This document shows positions 17,917-26,335 of a DNA stretch of 64,000 bases, piece by piece. Both the position numbers and the translations under genes were made by a program. Position 1 is the first letter of the stretch; each line of letters begins with the position of its first letter. This DNA comes from Acuticoccus kalidii (GTDB lineage: Bacteria; Pseudomonadota; Alphaproteobacteria; Rhizobiales; Amorphaceae): the NCBI RefSeq assembly GCF_021556395.1, contig NZ_JAKGCS010000036.1, positions 620,001-684,000 on the forward strand, written 5' to 3'. Below the pieces are notes generated by a model that was given only the letters and a program-made list of their open reading frames with translations, searched no databases and was not told where the DNA came from.

Positions 17917-20085
17917 GTGGCCGACAAGAAGGCGTCCGATCGTCATGCCGCCCTCGCGGCCGAGATCGCCGAGCACGACAAGCGCTATTTCCAGGACGAC
18001 AATCCGACGATCTCCGACGCGGACTATGACGCGCTCCGCCGCGAGCTCGAAGACCTCGAGTCCGACTTTCCCGAGCTCGCCGACGGTTCCATCACCTCCG
18101 GCATCGGCGCCGCGCCGTCGGGCGCCTTCGCGACGGTGGAGCATCCGGTGCCGATGCTCTCCCTCAACAAGGCGCTGACGGAGGAGGAGGTCGCCGATTT
18201 CATCACGCGTGTGCGCCGCTTCCTGCGCCTTGCCGCCGACGCGCCGCTGACCTTCACCGCCGAACCGAAGATCGACGGTCTGTCGATCAGCCTGCGGTAC
18301 GAGAACCGCAAATTGGCCGTCGCCGCGACGCGGGGCGACGGGGCGACGGGCGAGAACGTCACCGCCAATGTCGCCTATGTCGCCGCGATCCCGCAGACGC
18401 TCGGCGAGGACGCGCCCGATCTCTTCGAGGTCCGCGGCGAGGTCTACATGACCCACGCCGATTTCGAGGCGCTGAATACCCGCCTTGTGGAAGAGGACAA
18501 GCGCCCCGTCGCGAACCCGCGCAATGCCGCCGCGGGTTCTCTGCGCCAGGTCGATGCGGCGAAGACCGGCGACCGGCCGCTCCAATTCTTCGCCTATGGT
18601 TGGGGCGAAGTGAGCGTTCTGCCGGCCGACACGCAGGAGGGGATGATCGCGGCGCTGAAGCGCTTCGGCCTCCCCGTCAATCCACTGACGCGCCATTGCG
18701 AGAGCCTCGAGGAGCTGATCGCCGCCTATCAGGCGATCGCGGCGGAGCGGGCCGGGCTCGCCTACGATATCGACGGCATGGTCTATAAAGTCGACCGGCT
18801 CGACCTTCAGGCCCGGCTCGGCGAGCGCGAGCGGCGTCCGCGTTGGGCGATCGCGCATAAATTTCCGGCCGAGCGGGCGATCACCGAGCTCGAGGCGATC
18901 GAGATCCAGGTCGGCCGCACCGGCGCGTTGACGCCGGTCGCGCGGCTCGTTCCGATCACCGTCGGCGGCGTCGTCGTGCGCAACGCGACGCTGCACAATG
19001 CCGACGAGATCGCCCGTCTCGACGTGCGGCCCGGCGATACGGTGGAGATCCAGCGCGCCGGCGACGTGATCCCGCAGGTGGTCAGCGTCCTCAAGGACAA
19101 GCGGCCGGAGGGCACCGAGCCGTACGTCTTCCCCGACAAATGCCCCGTGTGCGGCAGCCAGGTCGTCGCCGAGATGAACCCGCGTACCGGCCGGCCGGAC
19201 GTGGTGCGTCGTTGCACCGGCGGTCTCGTCTGCGAGGCGCAGCAGGTGGAGCGGCTGAAGCACTTCGTGAGCCGCGCCGCGTTCGATATCGAGGGCCTCG
19301 GCGCCAAGCAGATCGCCGCTTTCCACGCGGCCGGCCTCATCAAGACGCCGGCCGATATCTTCACCCTCGCGCAGCGCGATGCGGCACGGCCGCAGGGCGA
19401 ACGGCTCGTCAACCGCGAAGGCTATGGCGAGACGAGCGTTCAGAATCTCTTCAACTCGATCGAGAGCCGGCGCACGATTTCGCTGCGACGGGTCATCTAC
19501 GCCCTCGGGATCCGGCGGGTGGGGGAGATCTCCTCGCGCGTTCTCGCGCTCCACTTCAAGACCTGGGACGCCTTCCGCGAGGCGATGCGCCTCCTCGCCA
19601 TCGCGGCCGATGAGCGATCGACGCGAAACGAGGGGGTGGCGGCCGGAACGCCGCTCGACGACCTCCCCTCATGGAGCAAGGACGCCGAGGAGGGGCAGGG
19701 CGTGCGCGCCGAGCTCGCCGCGATCGACGGGCTCGGCGACGTGGTCGCCGACGCCTTGGAGGCGTTCTTCGGCGAACATCATAATGTTCAGGTGATCGAC
19801 GATCTGTCGGCGGAAATCACCGTCGAGGACGAGGTCGCCCGCGCGGTCGATTCGCCGATCTCCGGCAAGTCGATCGTCTTCACCGGCTCACTCGAACAGA
19901 TGACGCGCGACGAGGCGAAGGCGCGTGCCGAATCGCTCGGCGCGCGCGTGGTGGGGTCGATCTCGAAGAAGACGGATATCGTCGTCGCCGGTCCGGGCGC
20001 CGGCTCGAAGCTCGCCAAGGCGCAGTCGCTCGGCCTTGAAATCTGGGACGAGGAGACCTGGATGGAGCGCGCCAAGCACGCCTGA
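17917..20085 (+). CDS. ligA: NAD-dependent DNA ligase LigA
   Basis: LigA seals nicks in replication and repair using NAD. The 722-residue product starts with a GTG preceded by GAGGGGGAGGG. The adenylation domain has the nucleotidyl lysine (K118) in AEPKIDGLSI and the downstream IDGMVYKVD motif. The OB fold contains GRTGALTPVARL, and the zinc finger has CPVCGSQ with its partner cysteines in RRCTGGLVCEAQ. Helix-hairpin-helix repeats follow (DIEGLGAKQI), and the C-terminal BRCT domain contains GKSIVFTGSLEQMTRDEAKA. Length is slightly above average owing to a charged insertion around residues 560-590. Confidence 0.97.
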   Translation: MADKKASDRHAALAAEIAEHDKRYFQDDNPTISDADYDALRRELEDLESDFPELADGSITSGIGAAPSGAFATVEHPVPMLSLNKALTEEEVADFITRVRRFLRLAADAPLTFTAEPKIDGLSISLRYENRKLAVAATRGDGATGENVTANVAYVAAIPQTLGEDAPDLFEVRGEVYMTHADFEALNTRLVEEDKRPVANPRNAAAGSLRQVDAAKTGDRPLQFFAYGWGEVSVLPADTQEGMIAALKRFGLPVNPLTRHCESLEELIAAYQAIAAERAGLAYDIDGMVYKVDRLDLQARLGERERRPRWAIAHKFPAERAITELEAIEIQVGRTGALTPVARLVPITVGGVVVRNATLHNADEIARLDVRPGDTVEIQRAGDVIPQVVSVLKDKRPEGTEPYVFPDKCPVCGSQVVAEMNPRTGRPDVVRRCTGGLVCEAQQVERLKHFVSRAAFDIEGLGAKQIAAFHAAGLIKTPADIFTLAQRDAARPQGERLVNREGYGETSVQNLFNSIESRRTISLRRVIYALGIRRVGEISSRVLALHFKTWDAFREAMRLLAIAADERSTRNEGVAAGTPLDDLPSWSKDAEEGQGVRAELAAIDGLGDVVADALEAFFGEHHNVQVIDDLSAEITVEDEVARAVDSPISGKSIVFTGSLEQMTRDEAKARAESLGARVVGSISKKTDIVVAGPGAGSKLAKAQSLGLEIWDEETWMERAKHA

Positions 20086-20133
20086 CCGGCCGCGCCTCGG
20101 CGTGGCCGCCGCCGCGCGGATGCGCCGCTTTCG

Positions 20134-20811
20134 CTAGGCCGCGACGCCGGTGCGCAGCATCTTCGCCTCGCCCTGGAGTTCGGCGATGGCGTGGAGGAGG
20201 CTCATATCCTGCCCGTTCGCCTCGGAGACCACCTTGCGCACGTCCGGCGCGATGCGCGGCAGTCGGCCGAGACGGAAGGCGCGCGGGTCGATCGTCCCCC
20301 GCGCGAGGCCGAGTTGTTTGCCGAGCGCGTCCGCGAAGACGCGCGGGTGCGAGGGATGGCCGATCAGGAACGGCATCGTGCGCAGCGCTTCCATCGCATG
20401 GCCGGCGGACGGCGGCTTGTTCGCCGGGGTCAGCGTGCGGGTGAGGCCGTTGCACAGCATATGGCGGAACGGGTGATCTTCCTCGATCGCCTCGCGCAGG
20501 GTCAGCGTGTGCGGTACCTCGTGAAACGGGTGATCGGGGGTGCGGGCGGCATTTTCCCAGATGTGGACGGTGCGCGCGACCGGATCCGACAGCACCGTCA
20601 TGAAGAGGCGGACGCCCTTGAGCCCGTCGGCCGCTGCGAGGCCGAACGGACCGCCGACGATCTTCGGCGAGCGGCCCGGCAGGCCCTCCCGCAGTTCCGC
20701 GAGGCGGATCGATCGACCGACCCAGGCGATGTCCGCCGCCGGCATCGCCGCGGTGAGCATGTCGAATAGGGAGCTGCCGGGGCCCATCGGGGCTTGCAGG
20801 AATACGATCAC
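20134..20811 (-). CDS. Sulfotransferase-like protein with degenerate motifs
   Basis: The 225-residue product (from a GTG at 20811) resembles sulfotransferase-family proteins only loosely. Near the N-terminus APMGPGSSLFDML sits where such enzymes have their PKTGGTSL phosphosulfate-binding loop, but the Lys-Thr pair is missing. MTVLSDPVARTVHIWENA resembles the second binding motif (RDPVxRxxS) with the first arginine replaced. Codons upstream of the GTG encode an Arg-rich stretch that looks non-coding, which is why the longer frame to 20952 was not used. It is unlinked to any sulfate activation gene here. It could be an inactive relative or use another substrate; function unknown. Confidence 0.5.
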   Translation of the reverse strand: MIVFLQAPMGPGSSLFDMLTAAMPAADIAWVGRSIRLAELREGLPGRSPKIVGGPFGLAAADGLKGVRLFMTVLSDPVARTVHIWENAARTPDHPFHEVPHTLTLREAIEEDHPFRHMLCNGLTRTLTPANKPPSAGHAMEALRTMPFLIGHPSHPRVFADALGKQLGLARGTIDPRAFRLGRLPRIAPDVRKVVSEANGQDMSLLHAIAELQGEAKMLRTGVAA

Positions 20812-21148
20812 GCGGTGCTCTTCATTACAGCGTCTTCCAGGAAGGGCCGTCCAGCGACGAACCCGCCGTCGCACGCTGGACGCCGGATGGTGCATAGCGC
20901 GTGTGACAGGGCGACGGAAGCGACACGACCCCGCATTCGCCATTCGCGCCACGCGGGGCGATGGGCGATGCGCCTCGCGCGGCCGCTCGGTATGGGGTTT
21001 TCAACAGGTCGCGCCGACGCCCGAATCGCGCGGGAACAGGCCCGGCGTGCCTGGTATTTTCGCCGTGGCGAGGGGAGCCGGCCACGGCGAATATCGGGGA
21101 GGCCGGCCCGTGACCCGTGCGTGCCACGAAAGACATGCAATCTTCGTG
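20812..21148. other. Intergenic stretch without a recognisable gene
   Basis: Between the start of the sulfotransferase-like gene and the tRNA-Ala promoter I see only overlapping frames without family features or convincing ribosome binding sites. It probably holds the promoter of the minus-strand gene. Confidence 0.4.
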
Positions 21149-21177
21149 TTGACTTTGGCGGCGCGTCACCACATACC
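21149..21177 (+). promoter_or_regulatory. Promoter of tRNA-Ala
   Basis: TTGACT at 21149-21154 and CATACC at 21172-21177 are 17 nt apart, and the mature tRNA begins 11 nt after the -10 element, the distance expected for a tRNA promoter. Confidence 0.6.
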
Positions 21178-21187
21178 CCGGAGCCAC

Positions 21188-21263
21188 GGGGCCGTAGCTC
21201 AGTTGGGAGAGCGCTGCAATCGCACTGCAGAGGTCAGGGGTTCGAATCCCCTCGGCTCCACCA
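21188..21263 (+). tRNA. tRNA-Ala (anticodon CGC)
   Basis: A 76-nt cloverleaf with encoded CCA. The acceptor stem GGGGCCG pairs with CGGCTCC and contains the G3-U70 wobble pair that defines alanine tRNAs. The anticodon arm is CTGCA, loop ATCGCAC, TGCAG, giving anticodon CGC (codon GCG). The T loop is TTCGAAT with stem GGGG/CCCC. GCG is heavily used in the surrounding genes, so a dedicated CGC tRNA makes sense. Confidence 0.97.
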
Positions 21264-21325
21264 GCTAGCTGACAGCGGGGCGTCCTTCCCGTAGAGTTCG
21301 CGCCTGACCATCGGTGTGGGGAAGA

Positions 21326-22279
21326 ATGCGCGAAATCTTCGATCTCAATGGCAAGCGCGTCTGGGTGGCCGGTCATCGTGGGATGGTTGGGCAGGGTATT
21401 TTACGCGCGCTCCAGAAGGAGGGCTGCGCGGACGTCTTGACGGTGCCGCGTACGGAACTCGACCTTCGCGACCGGGCTGCGGTCAAAGCCTGGATCGAGG
21501 CCAACAAACCCGACATCATTTTCGTGGCGGCGGCGCGCGTCGGCGGCATCCTCGCGAACGACACCTATCCGTCCGAATTCCTGTTCGACAATATCGAGAT
21601 CGAAACCGCGATCATCCGCGGCGCGTTCGAGGCGGGCGTCGAACGGCTCGTCTTCCTCGGTTCGTCGTGCATCTATCCGAAGCACGCACCCCAGCCGATG
21701 CACGAGGACGCGCTGCTGACCGGCCCGCTCGAGCCGACGAACGAGTGGTATGCGATCGCCAAGATCGCCGGGATCAAGATGTGCCAGGCGCTGAAGAAGC
21801 AGTATGGCGCGCGTTATATCTCGGTGATGCCCACCAATCTCTACGGCCCCGGTGACAATTTCGATCTCCAGTCGAGCCACGTCATTCCGGCGCTGATGCG
21901 CAAGGCGCACGAGGCCAAGCTCACCGGCGCCGACCACATGATGCTCTGGGGCAGCGGCACGCCGCGCCGCGAGTTCATGCACGTCGACGATTGCGCCTCC
22001 GGCATCCTCTATGCCGCGAAATATTACGACGAGTTCGAGCATCTCAATATCGGTGTCGGCGAGGACGTGACCATCCGCGAGGTGGCCGAGATCGTCATGG
22101 ACGTCGTCGGTTATGAAGGCCGTCTGGAGCTCGATTCGTCGAAGCCGGACGGGACACCGCGCAAGCTGATGGACGCCTCACGTCTGATGGCCCTCGGCTG
22201 GCGGCCGCAAATTGGTCTTCGCGACGGGCTCAAATCCACGTATGAGTGGTTTGTCGAGCACCATACGGCTGTCGCCTGA
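21326..22279 (+). CDS. fcl: GDP-L-fucose synthase
   Basis: This short-chain dehydrogenase family epimerase/reductase converts GDP-4-keto-6-deoxymannose to GDP-L-fucose with NADPH. The 317-residue product (ATG at 21326, GGGG a few bases upstream) has the dinucleotide-binding GHRGMVG at 16-22, VAAARVGGI, the catalytic serine region FLGSSCIYPKHAPQPM and the YAIAK Tyr/Lys pair. TNLYGPGDNFDLQSSHVIPALMRK matches the family closely (quoted in part as TNLYGPGDNFD). Two glycosyltransferases follow within 40 nt, so the fucose is probably for a surface glycan. The gmd gene that makes its substrate is not in the window. Confidence 0.95.
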   Translation: MREIFDLNGKRVWVAGHRGMVGQGILRALQKEGCADVLTVPRTELDLRDRAAVKAWIEANKPDIIFVAAARVGGILANDTYPSEFLFDNIEIETAIIRGAFEAGVERLVFLGSSCIYPKHAPQPMHEDALLTGPLEPTNEWYAIAKIAGIKMCQALKKQYGARYISVMPTNLYGPGDNFDLQSSHVIPALMRKAHEAKLTGADHMMLWGSGTPRREFMHVDDCASGILYAAKYYDEFEHLNIGVGEDVTIREVAEIVMDVVGYEGRLELDSSKPDGTPRKLMDASRLMALGWRPQIGLRDGLKSTYEWFVEHHTAVA

Positions 22280-22301
22280 TTCCATCGGATCTCTTTCATC
22301 T

Positions 22302-23840
22302 ATGAGCATTACTGTCGCGACGGTCGCCCTCAACGCCGCTGACGACCTGCCGTTGACCTTGGAAAGTGTCATCGCGCAGGACCATGACGATCTCGAACTT
22401 CTCGTCGTCGACGGCAGCAGTTGGGACGAGTCTCACGAGATCCTCGAACTCTATCGCGATGATATCGACCGGCTTGAGATCATCGAAGACGCCGGCATCT
22501 TCGATGCGATGAACCGCGCGGCGGCGTTCGCTTCGAAAGAGTACATCCTCTTCCTCAATGCCGGCGATCGCTTCTACACCGAGCGCGCGCTGTCGAAGCT
22601 GTGGGAACGCCGTCGCGCGAGCGCCGACATCATCTACGGCAACCACATCTACCGCGACCGCGGCGTCGATCGGTTCGAGGCCTCGACCGATTTCCGGGAG
22701 CAGATGAAGATCCTGCGCAAAGGGAACATCTCGGGCAAATGGCTCTCCCGATTCCCCGCGCACCAGGCGACGATGACGCGCGTCTCGCTGCTCCTCAAAA
22801 AGCGCTACGACACCGCGCTGCGCATCTGCGCCGATCATGACTTTCTCTTGCGCGCGGTCCATGACGGAGCTGAGCCGCAATATATCGACGAGATCGTGTC
22901 CCATTATATGGGCGGCGGCTTCTCCGCCCAGCAGGGCGATCTGTGCCGGCTCGAATGGAACAATGTCTATCGGCGCTATTCGGAGCGGCCGGACCTCGTC
23001 GACCGCTTCTTCTACCGGAGCAATTCGCCGTTCGAGGGTCAGCGCTCGCTGATGTCCGGCGAGATCATCATGGGCCTGCAGCCCTCGAAGTCGGGGACCG
23101 AGCTGCCCGAGCTCGACGAGCCGTTCAAGTGGGTGACGGGCAGCGGCCTCCGCGTCGTCAGTCCCGAGCATCGGGGCGCCACGGCACTCCACGTCAGCGG
23201 CTTCAACCACATCGCGTCGCAGACGATCGAAGTCGTCGCCGACGGCAAGACGCTGGCGCGCGAGCGTGTGCCGACCGGCGCGTTCTCGATCGAGATCCGG
23301 TTCGATCGTCATATCGAGCCGTCGACCGCGATCGATCTCATTCCGACCGATTCGATCCGCCATCCCGAGTCGGCGATCATCGTCGCCTTCGCGTTGACCG
23401 AGCTTCGTTTCGAGTTCGAGGCGGAGATCACCCCGCGCCCGGTCGGGGATCCGATCTTCTTCAACGCGTCGACGGCGCACGAAACGGAGTCCTATCTCCT
23501 CGCCGGGTGGTGGTCGCCGGAGGGCACGCACATCTGGTCGAAGGGCGATGTGAGCGAGCTGCGCCTTTCCTCACTCGACACGGTGACGCGCCTCAACGTG
23601 CGCGCCCGCACCAACCCGGCCGTTCCGGGTCAGACATTGCAGATCACCGTGAACGGGACGGTGGTCGCGGAGAGCGGGCCAACTGCCGGCAACGAGTATC
23701 TGATCAGCGCGCCGGTGGGCGAGGTCTGGCGCGGCGGGGCCTACGCCAACCGCATCACGCTCCGCCCGTCGCGCGCGTCGAATGTCGGGGCGGATCACCG
23801 GGTTCTTGGCGTGTCCCTCGTGAGTGTGGAGCTCGGCTAA
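22302..23840 (+). CDS. Family 2 glycosyltransferase with C-terminal extension
   Basis: The N-terminal 230 residues or so form a GT-A type family 2 glycosyltransferase: SITVATVALNAADDLPLTLESV, LLVVDGSSWDES, FDAMNRAAAFASKEYILFLNAGD (quoted in part as DAMNRAAAFA and LFLNAGDRF) and an HQATM segment with the later ADHDFLLR. It resembles WcaA-like colanic-acid type enzymes. From about residue 240 the protein continues for 270 residues of beta-rich sequence with no motif I recognise, possibly a carbohydrate-binding or sandwich domain. The ATG at 22302 was chosen because the sequence before it overlaps fcl. It sits 22 nt after fcl and is followed by another glycosyltransferase. Acceptor and donor sugar are unknown. 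Confidence 0.85.
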   Translation: MSITVATVALNAADDLPLTLESVIAQDHDDLELLVVDGSSWDESHEILELYRDDIDRLEIIEDAGIFDAMNRAAAFASKEYILFLNAGDRFYTERALSKLWERRRASADIIYGNHIYRDRGVDRFEASTDFREQMKILRKGNISGKWLSRFPAHQATMTRVSLLLKKRYDTALRICADHDFLLRAVHDGAEPQYIDEIVSHYMGGGFSAQQGDLCRLEWNNVYRRYSERPDLVDRFFYRSNSPFEGQRSLMSGEIIMGLQPSKSGTELPELDEPFKWVTGSGLRVVSPEHRGATALHVSGFNHIASQTIEVVADGKTLARERVPTGAFSIEIRFDRHIEPSTAIDLIPTDSIRHPESAIIVAFALTELRFEFEAEITPRPVGDPIFFNASTAHETESYLLAGWWSPEGTHIWSKGDVSELRLSSLDTVTRLNVRARTNPAVPGQTLQITVNGTVVAESGPTAGNEYLISAPVGEVWRGGAYANRITLRPSRASNVGADHRVLGVSLVSVELG

Positions 23841-23877
23841 TGGCATTCGTCCTCGTCGCCGACCAGGGAGCGGCCCG

Positions 23878-24921
23878 GTGAAGATCTGTTTCGTGGGCCA
23901 CACTTTCCATGGCCGCACCAAGTCGAGCGCCTTCATGCAGGATGTCCTGCGCGACCTCGGCGACCTCACGGTGCTCGATTCCTCGCCCGAGGATGCCGGC
24001 ATCTCCGACGATGCGATCATCGAGCACTATCGCAGCCACAGCTATGACCTGTGGGTGTTCTGGCAGACCGAATACGTCGCCGAACGATTGCTGCCGCTCG
24101 GCCTGCGCAACGCCGTCATCGCGCCGATGTATGACGGGGCGTGGGCGCGGCCGGACGCGTTCTTCCAGCAGTTCGTCGGCTGCCGTTTCGCGTCCTTCTC
24201 GCGCGAGCTGCACAAGCGCCTCTTGCAGCTCGATTGCCGTTCGGTGTGCTTCGAATATTGGCCGGAGGCCGGCGAGGCGATCGACCGGCCGTTCGCGCGC
24301 TCGACCTGGTCGGCCTTCTTCTGGGAGCGCCGGCCGCGCGAGATCCCGAACGCGCGTTCGGTGATCCAGCAGTGCCGCGCGCTGAGCATCGGCAAGCTGC
24401 ACCTCCACGCCGCGCCCGACTTTGCGGACGAGGGCAAGGGCGCGCACGGCTACCGCTTCCGCGACAAGGTGAACGGTGTGTCCGTCTCGACGTCGAAGTG
24501 GTTCGACAACGCGGCCGACTATCACGCCGTGAGCACGACGCCGCTCTTCTACTTCGCGCCGCGCCTCACCGAGGGCATCGGCATGGCGACGCTCGAGGCG
24601 ATGGCGCGCGGGCAGATCGTCGTCGCGCCGGACCGGCCGACGGCGAACCAGTATATCGGCCACATGTCGAGTGGCCTCCTCTATGATCCGGATCGCCCTT
24701 ACGCGCTTCCGATGCTCGGCGAGGCGCAGGTCGAAGACTTGTCGCGCGCGGCGCGGCTGCGGGTAAAACGCGGACGCGAAGAGTGGGACCTCGACCGCGA
24801 ACGATTGATCTCTTTTCTGACAGAAGATGGTCGTCGTTGGGCAACGACCGATATTTCTGCCCATTTCGGAAACAAGTTAAGACGAGCCGTTCGCGAAAGG
24901 CGCTTAAATCGTCGCAGATAA
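23878..24921 (+). CDS. Glycosyltransferase, GT-B fold (GT4-like)
   Basis: The 347-residue product starts at a GTG with GGGAG 7 nt upstream and the conserved-looking KICFVGHTFHGRTKS. The C-terminal half contains PRLTEGIGMATLEAMARG, an E-x7-E motif of retaining GT4 enzymes, and later AVERRL-type basic residues ending in RRR. The N-terminal half is divergent. The gene is the third of the fcl unit and is preceded by a 14-codon frame that bridges the gap to the previous glycosyltransferase. The Arg-rich C-terminus may associate with the membrane. Acceptor and donor are unknown. Confidence 0.75.
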   Translation: MKICFVGHTFHGRTKSSAFMQDVLRDLGDLTVLDSSPEDAGISDDAIIEHYRSHSYDLWVFWQTEYVAERLLPLGLRNAVIAPMYDGAWARPDAFFQQFVGCRFASFSRELHKRLLQLDCRSVCFEYWPEAGEAIDRPFARSTWSAFFWERRPREIPNARSVIQQCRALSIGKLHLHAAPDFADEGKGAHGYRFRDKVNGVSVSTSKWFDNAADYHAVSTTPLFYFAPRLTEGIGMATLEAMARGQIVVAPDRPTANQYIGHMSSGLLYDPDRPYALPMLGEAQVEDLSRAARLRVKRGREEWDLDRERLISFLTEDGRRWATTDISAHFGNKLRRAVRERRLNRRR

Positions 24922-24925
24922 CAAT

Positions 24926-24955
24926 TTGGACACATCCTTCTCTGAAGTGTAGGCT
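24926..24955 (+). promoter_or_regulatory. Candidate promoter of the histone-like gene
   Basis: TTGGAC at 24926-24931 and TAGGCT at 24950-24955 are 18 nt apart in an AT-enriched interval just after the glycosyltransferase stop and about 90 nt before the next ATG. Confidence 0.35.
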
Positions 24956-25042
24956 AGTCACCAAAGGCCGAATCTATCATCTTGATCGGTGAAAGGTGCA
25001 GGCCTGCGCCATCCTTGCGCCTTCGAGCGGAGGATCCATGAC

Positions 25043-26125
25043 ATGAGCAATGCCGGCAAAGACGATGGTGTGACGCGTAAGCGCACCTCTGCCGCGAAGG
25101 CGACGAGTCCGATGACCACGAGCCCGAAGACGACGAGTTCCAAGACGTCGGCCGCCAAGACGTCCGGCGCGAAAGCGGCGAGCGCGAAAGCGCCGGCGAA
25201 GTCGAGCGCCAAGCCGGCCGCCACCGCGAAGACGCCCGCGAAGAAGAGCCCGGCCGAGAAGCCGGCCAAGGCAGCGCCCGCGAAGAGCGCAGCCGCGAAA
25301 CCGGCGGCGACGAAGACGGCGACGGCCAAACCCGCCCCCTCCAAGCCCGCTACTTCGAAGTCCGCCCCAGCGAAGTCCGCTCCCGCGAAGTCGAAGCCGA
25401 CGCCGAAGGCGAGCGCCGCCAAGGCCGAGCCCGCGACGGAGACGGCGGCCTCCGCGAAGCCCGCAGCGAAATCCGCTCCCGCGAAAGCGGCCGGCGCGAA
25501 GGCGGCGACGGCCTCGAAGGCCCCGGCCAAGAAAGCCCCCGCCAAGAGCACGAGCACCGCCAAGAAGGCGGCCGCATCGTCGACGGCGACAAAATCCCCC
25601 GCCAAGACGACACCCGCATCGACGGCGGCGACCAAGCCCACGGCCGAAAAGGCGGAACCCGCGAAGGCGCCGGCCAAGAAAGCGGCCGCGTCGAAGCCCG
25701 CCGCGAAGGCGCCGGCAAAGCAGGCGGCCGCGTCGACGACCGCCACGAAGTCTCCGGCGAAGAAGACGCCCGCGAAGACCACCAAGGCGCCCGCGAAAGC
25801 GGCGACCCCGGCGAAGGCCGAAACGACGTCCGCTCCGGCAAAGCCTGCCGCGAAGGCTCCGGCGAAGAAGGCGGCAGCGACGGCCGCGTCGGCGAGCGCG
25901 CCGGCCGAGGCCGCCGAACCCGCCAAGGCCGCGAAGCCGAAGGCGCCGGCGAAGAAGGCCGCCACCAGCAAGGCCGCATCGGCGCCGGCGAAAGCCGCCG
26001 CCAAGTCAGAGACCGCGACGGCCGAGGCGAAGGCGCCCGCGAAGACCGCGGCGAAAAAGGCGCCGGCGAAGTCCGCCGCCAAGCCGAAGACGGCCGCCAA
26101 ATCCTCCAAGCCGAAATCGAGCTGA
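25043..26125 (+). CDS. Histone H1-like Lys/Ala/Pro-rich protein
   Basis: The 360-residue product is built almost only from Ala, Lys, Pro, Ser and Thr, with countless variants of AKAPAKK and KSAPAK. After the first 25 residues there is no aromatic, Cys, His, Ile, Leu or Met, and no predicted fold. This composition matches the C-terminal tail of histone H1 and bacterial H1-like proteins that bind DNA without sequence preference, so a nucleoid role is likely (inference). The ATG at 25043 follows GGAGG; upstream codons add unlike residues. The gene ends before a strong terminator. The absence of a globular domain leaves a structural or cell-envelope role possible. Confidence 0.7.
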   Translation: MSNAGKDDGVTRKRTSAAKATSPMTTSPKTTSSKTSAAKTSGAKAASAKAPAKSSAKPAATAKTPAKKSPAEKPAKAAPAKSAAAKPAATKTATAKPAPSKPATSKSAPAKSAPAKSKPTPKASAAKAEPATETAASAKPAAKSAPAKAAGAKAATASKAPAKKAPAKSTSTAKKAAASSTATKSPAKTTPASTAATKPTAEKAEPAKAPAKKAAASKPAAKAPAKQAAASTTATKSPAKKTPAKTTKAPAKAATPAKAETTSAPAKPAAKAPAKKAAATAASASAPAEAAEPAKAAKPKAPAKKAATSKAASAPAKAAAKSETATAEAKAPAKTAAKKAPAKSAAKPKTAAKSSKPKSS

Positions 26126-26256
26126 TCGCCCTCAACGCCGGCACGTGATCGTGTCGGCGTTATGGCATGCGTTCGGCGTTTCGCCTGAACGCATGGGGGC
26201 GGACCGATTCGCGACGCGGTCGGTCTGAAGCTGGAACCCACTCACCGCCGGAACAG

Positions 26257-26296
26257 AAAAAAGCCTGCCGCATCGGATGACGCGGCAGGCTTTTTC
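26257..26296. terminator. Bidirectional rho-independent terminator
   Basis: A 9-bp GC stem (GCCTGCCGC at 26263-26271 with GCGGCAGGC at 26282-26290) is flanked by an A-run on the left and TTTTT on the right. It serves the histone-like gene on the plus strand and icd on the minus strand, which converge here. Upstream, 26133-26194 holds two further inverted repeats without T-runs. Confidence 0.85.
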
Positions 26297-26335
26297 CGTG
26301 AAGGAGAGACGCCCGAGGCGTCTCCGAGAGGCTGG

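Noticed and set aside
16876..19554. An 892-codon minus-strand open frame opposite recN and ligA
   Set aside because: It is a shadow caused by high GC codon bias: composition is Arg/Asp/Gly-rich with no domain, and both plus-strand genes are certain.
24958..26241. A 427-codon minus-strand open frame rich in Ala, Phe and Gly opposite the histone-like gene
   Set aside because: The reverse complement of AAG/GCG repeats gives CTT/CGC repeats and few stops. No ribosome binding site or family; the plus-strand frame has both signals and a fitting terminator.
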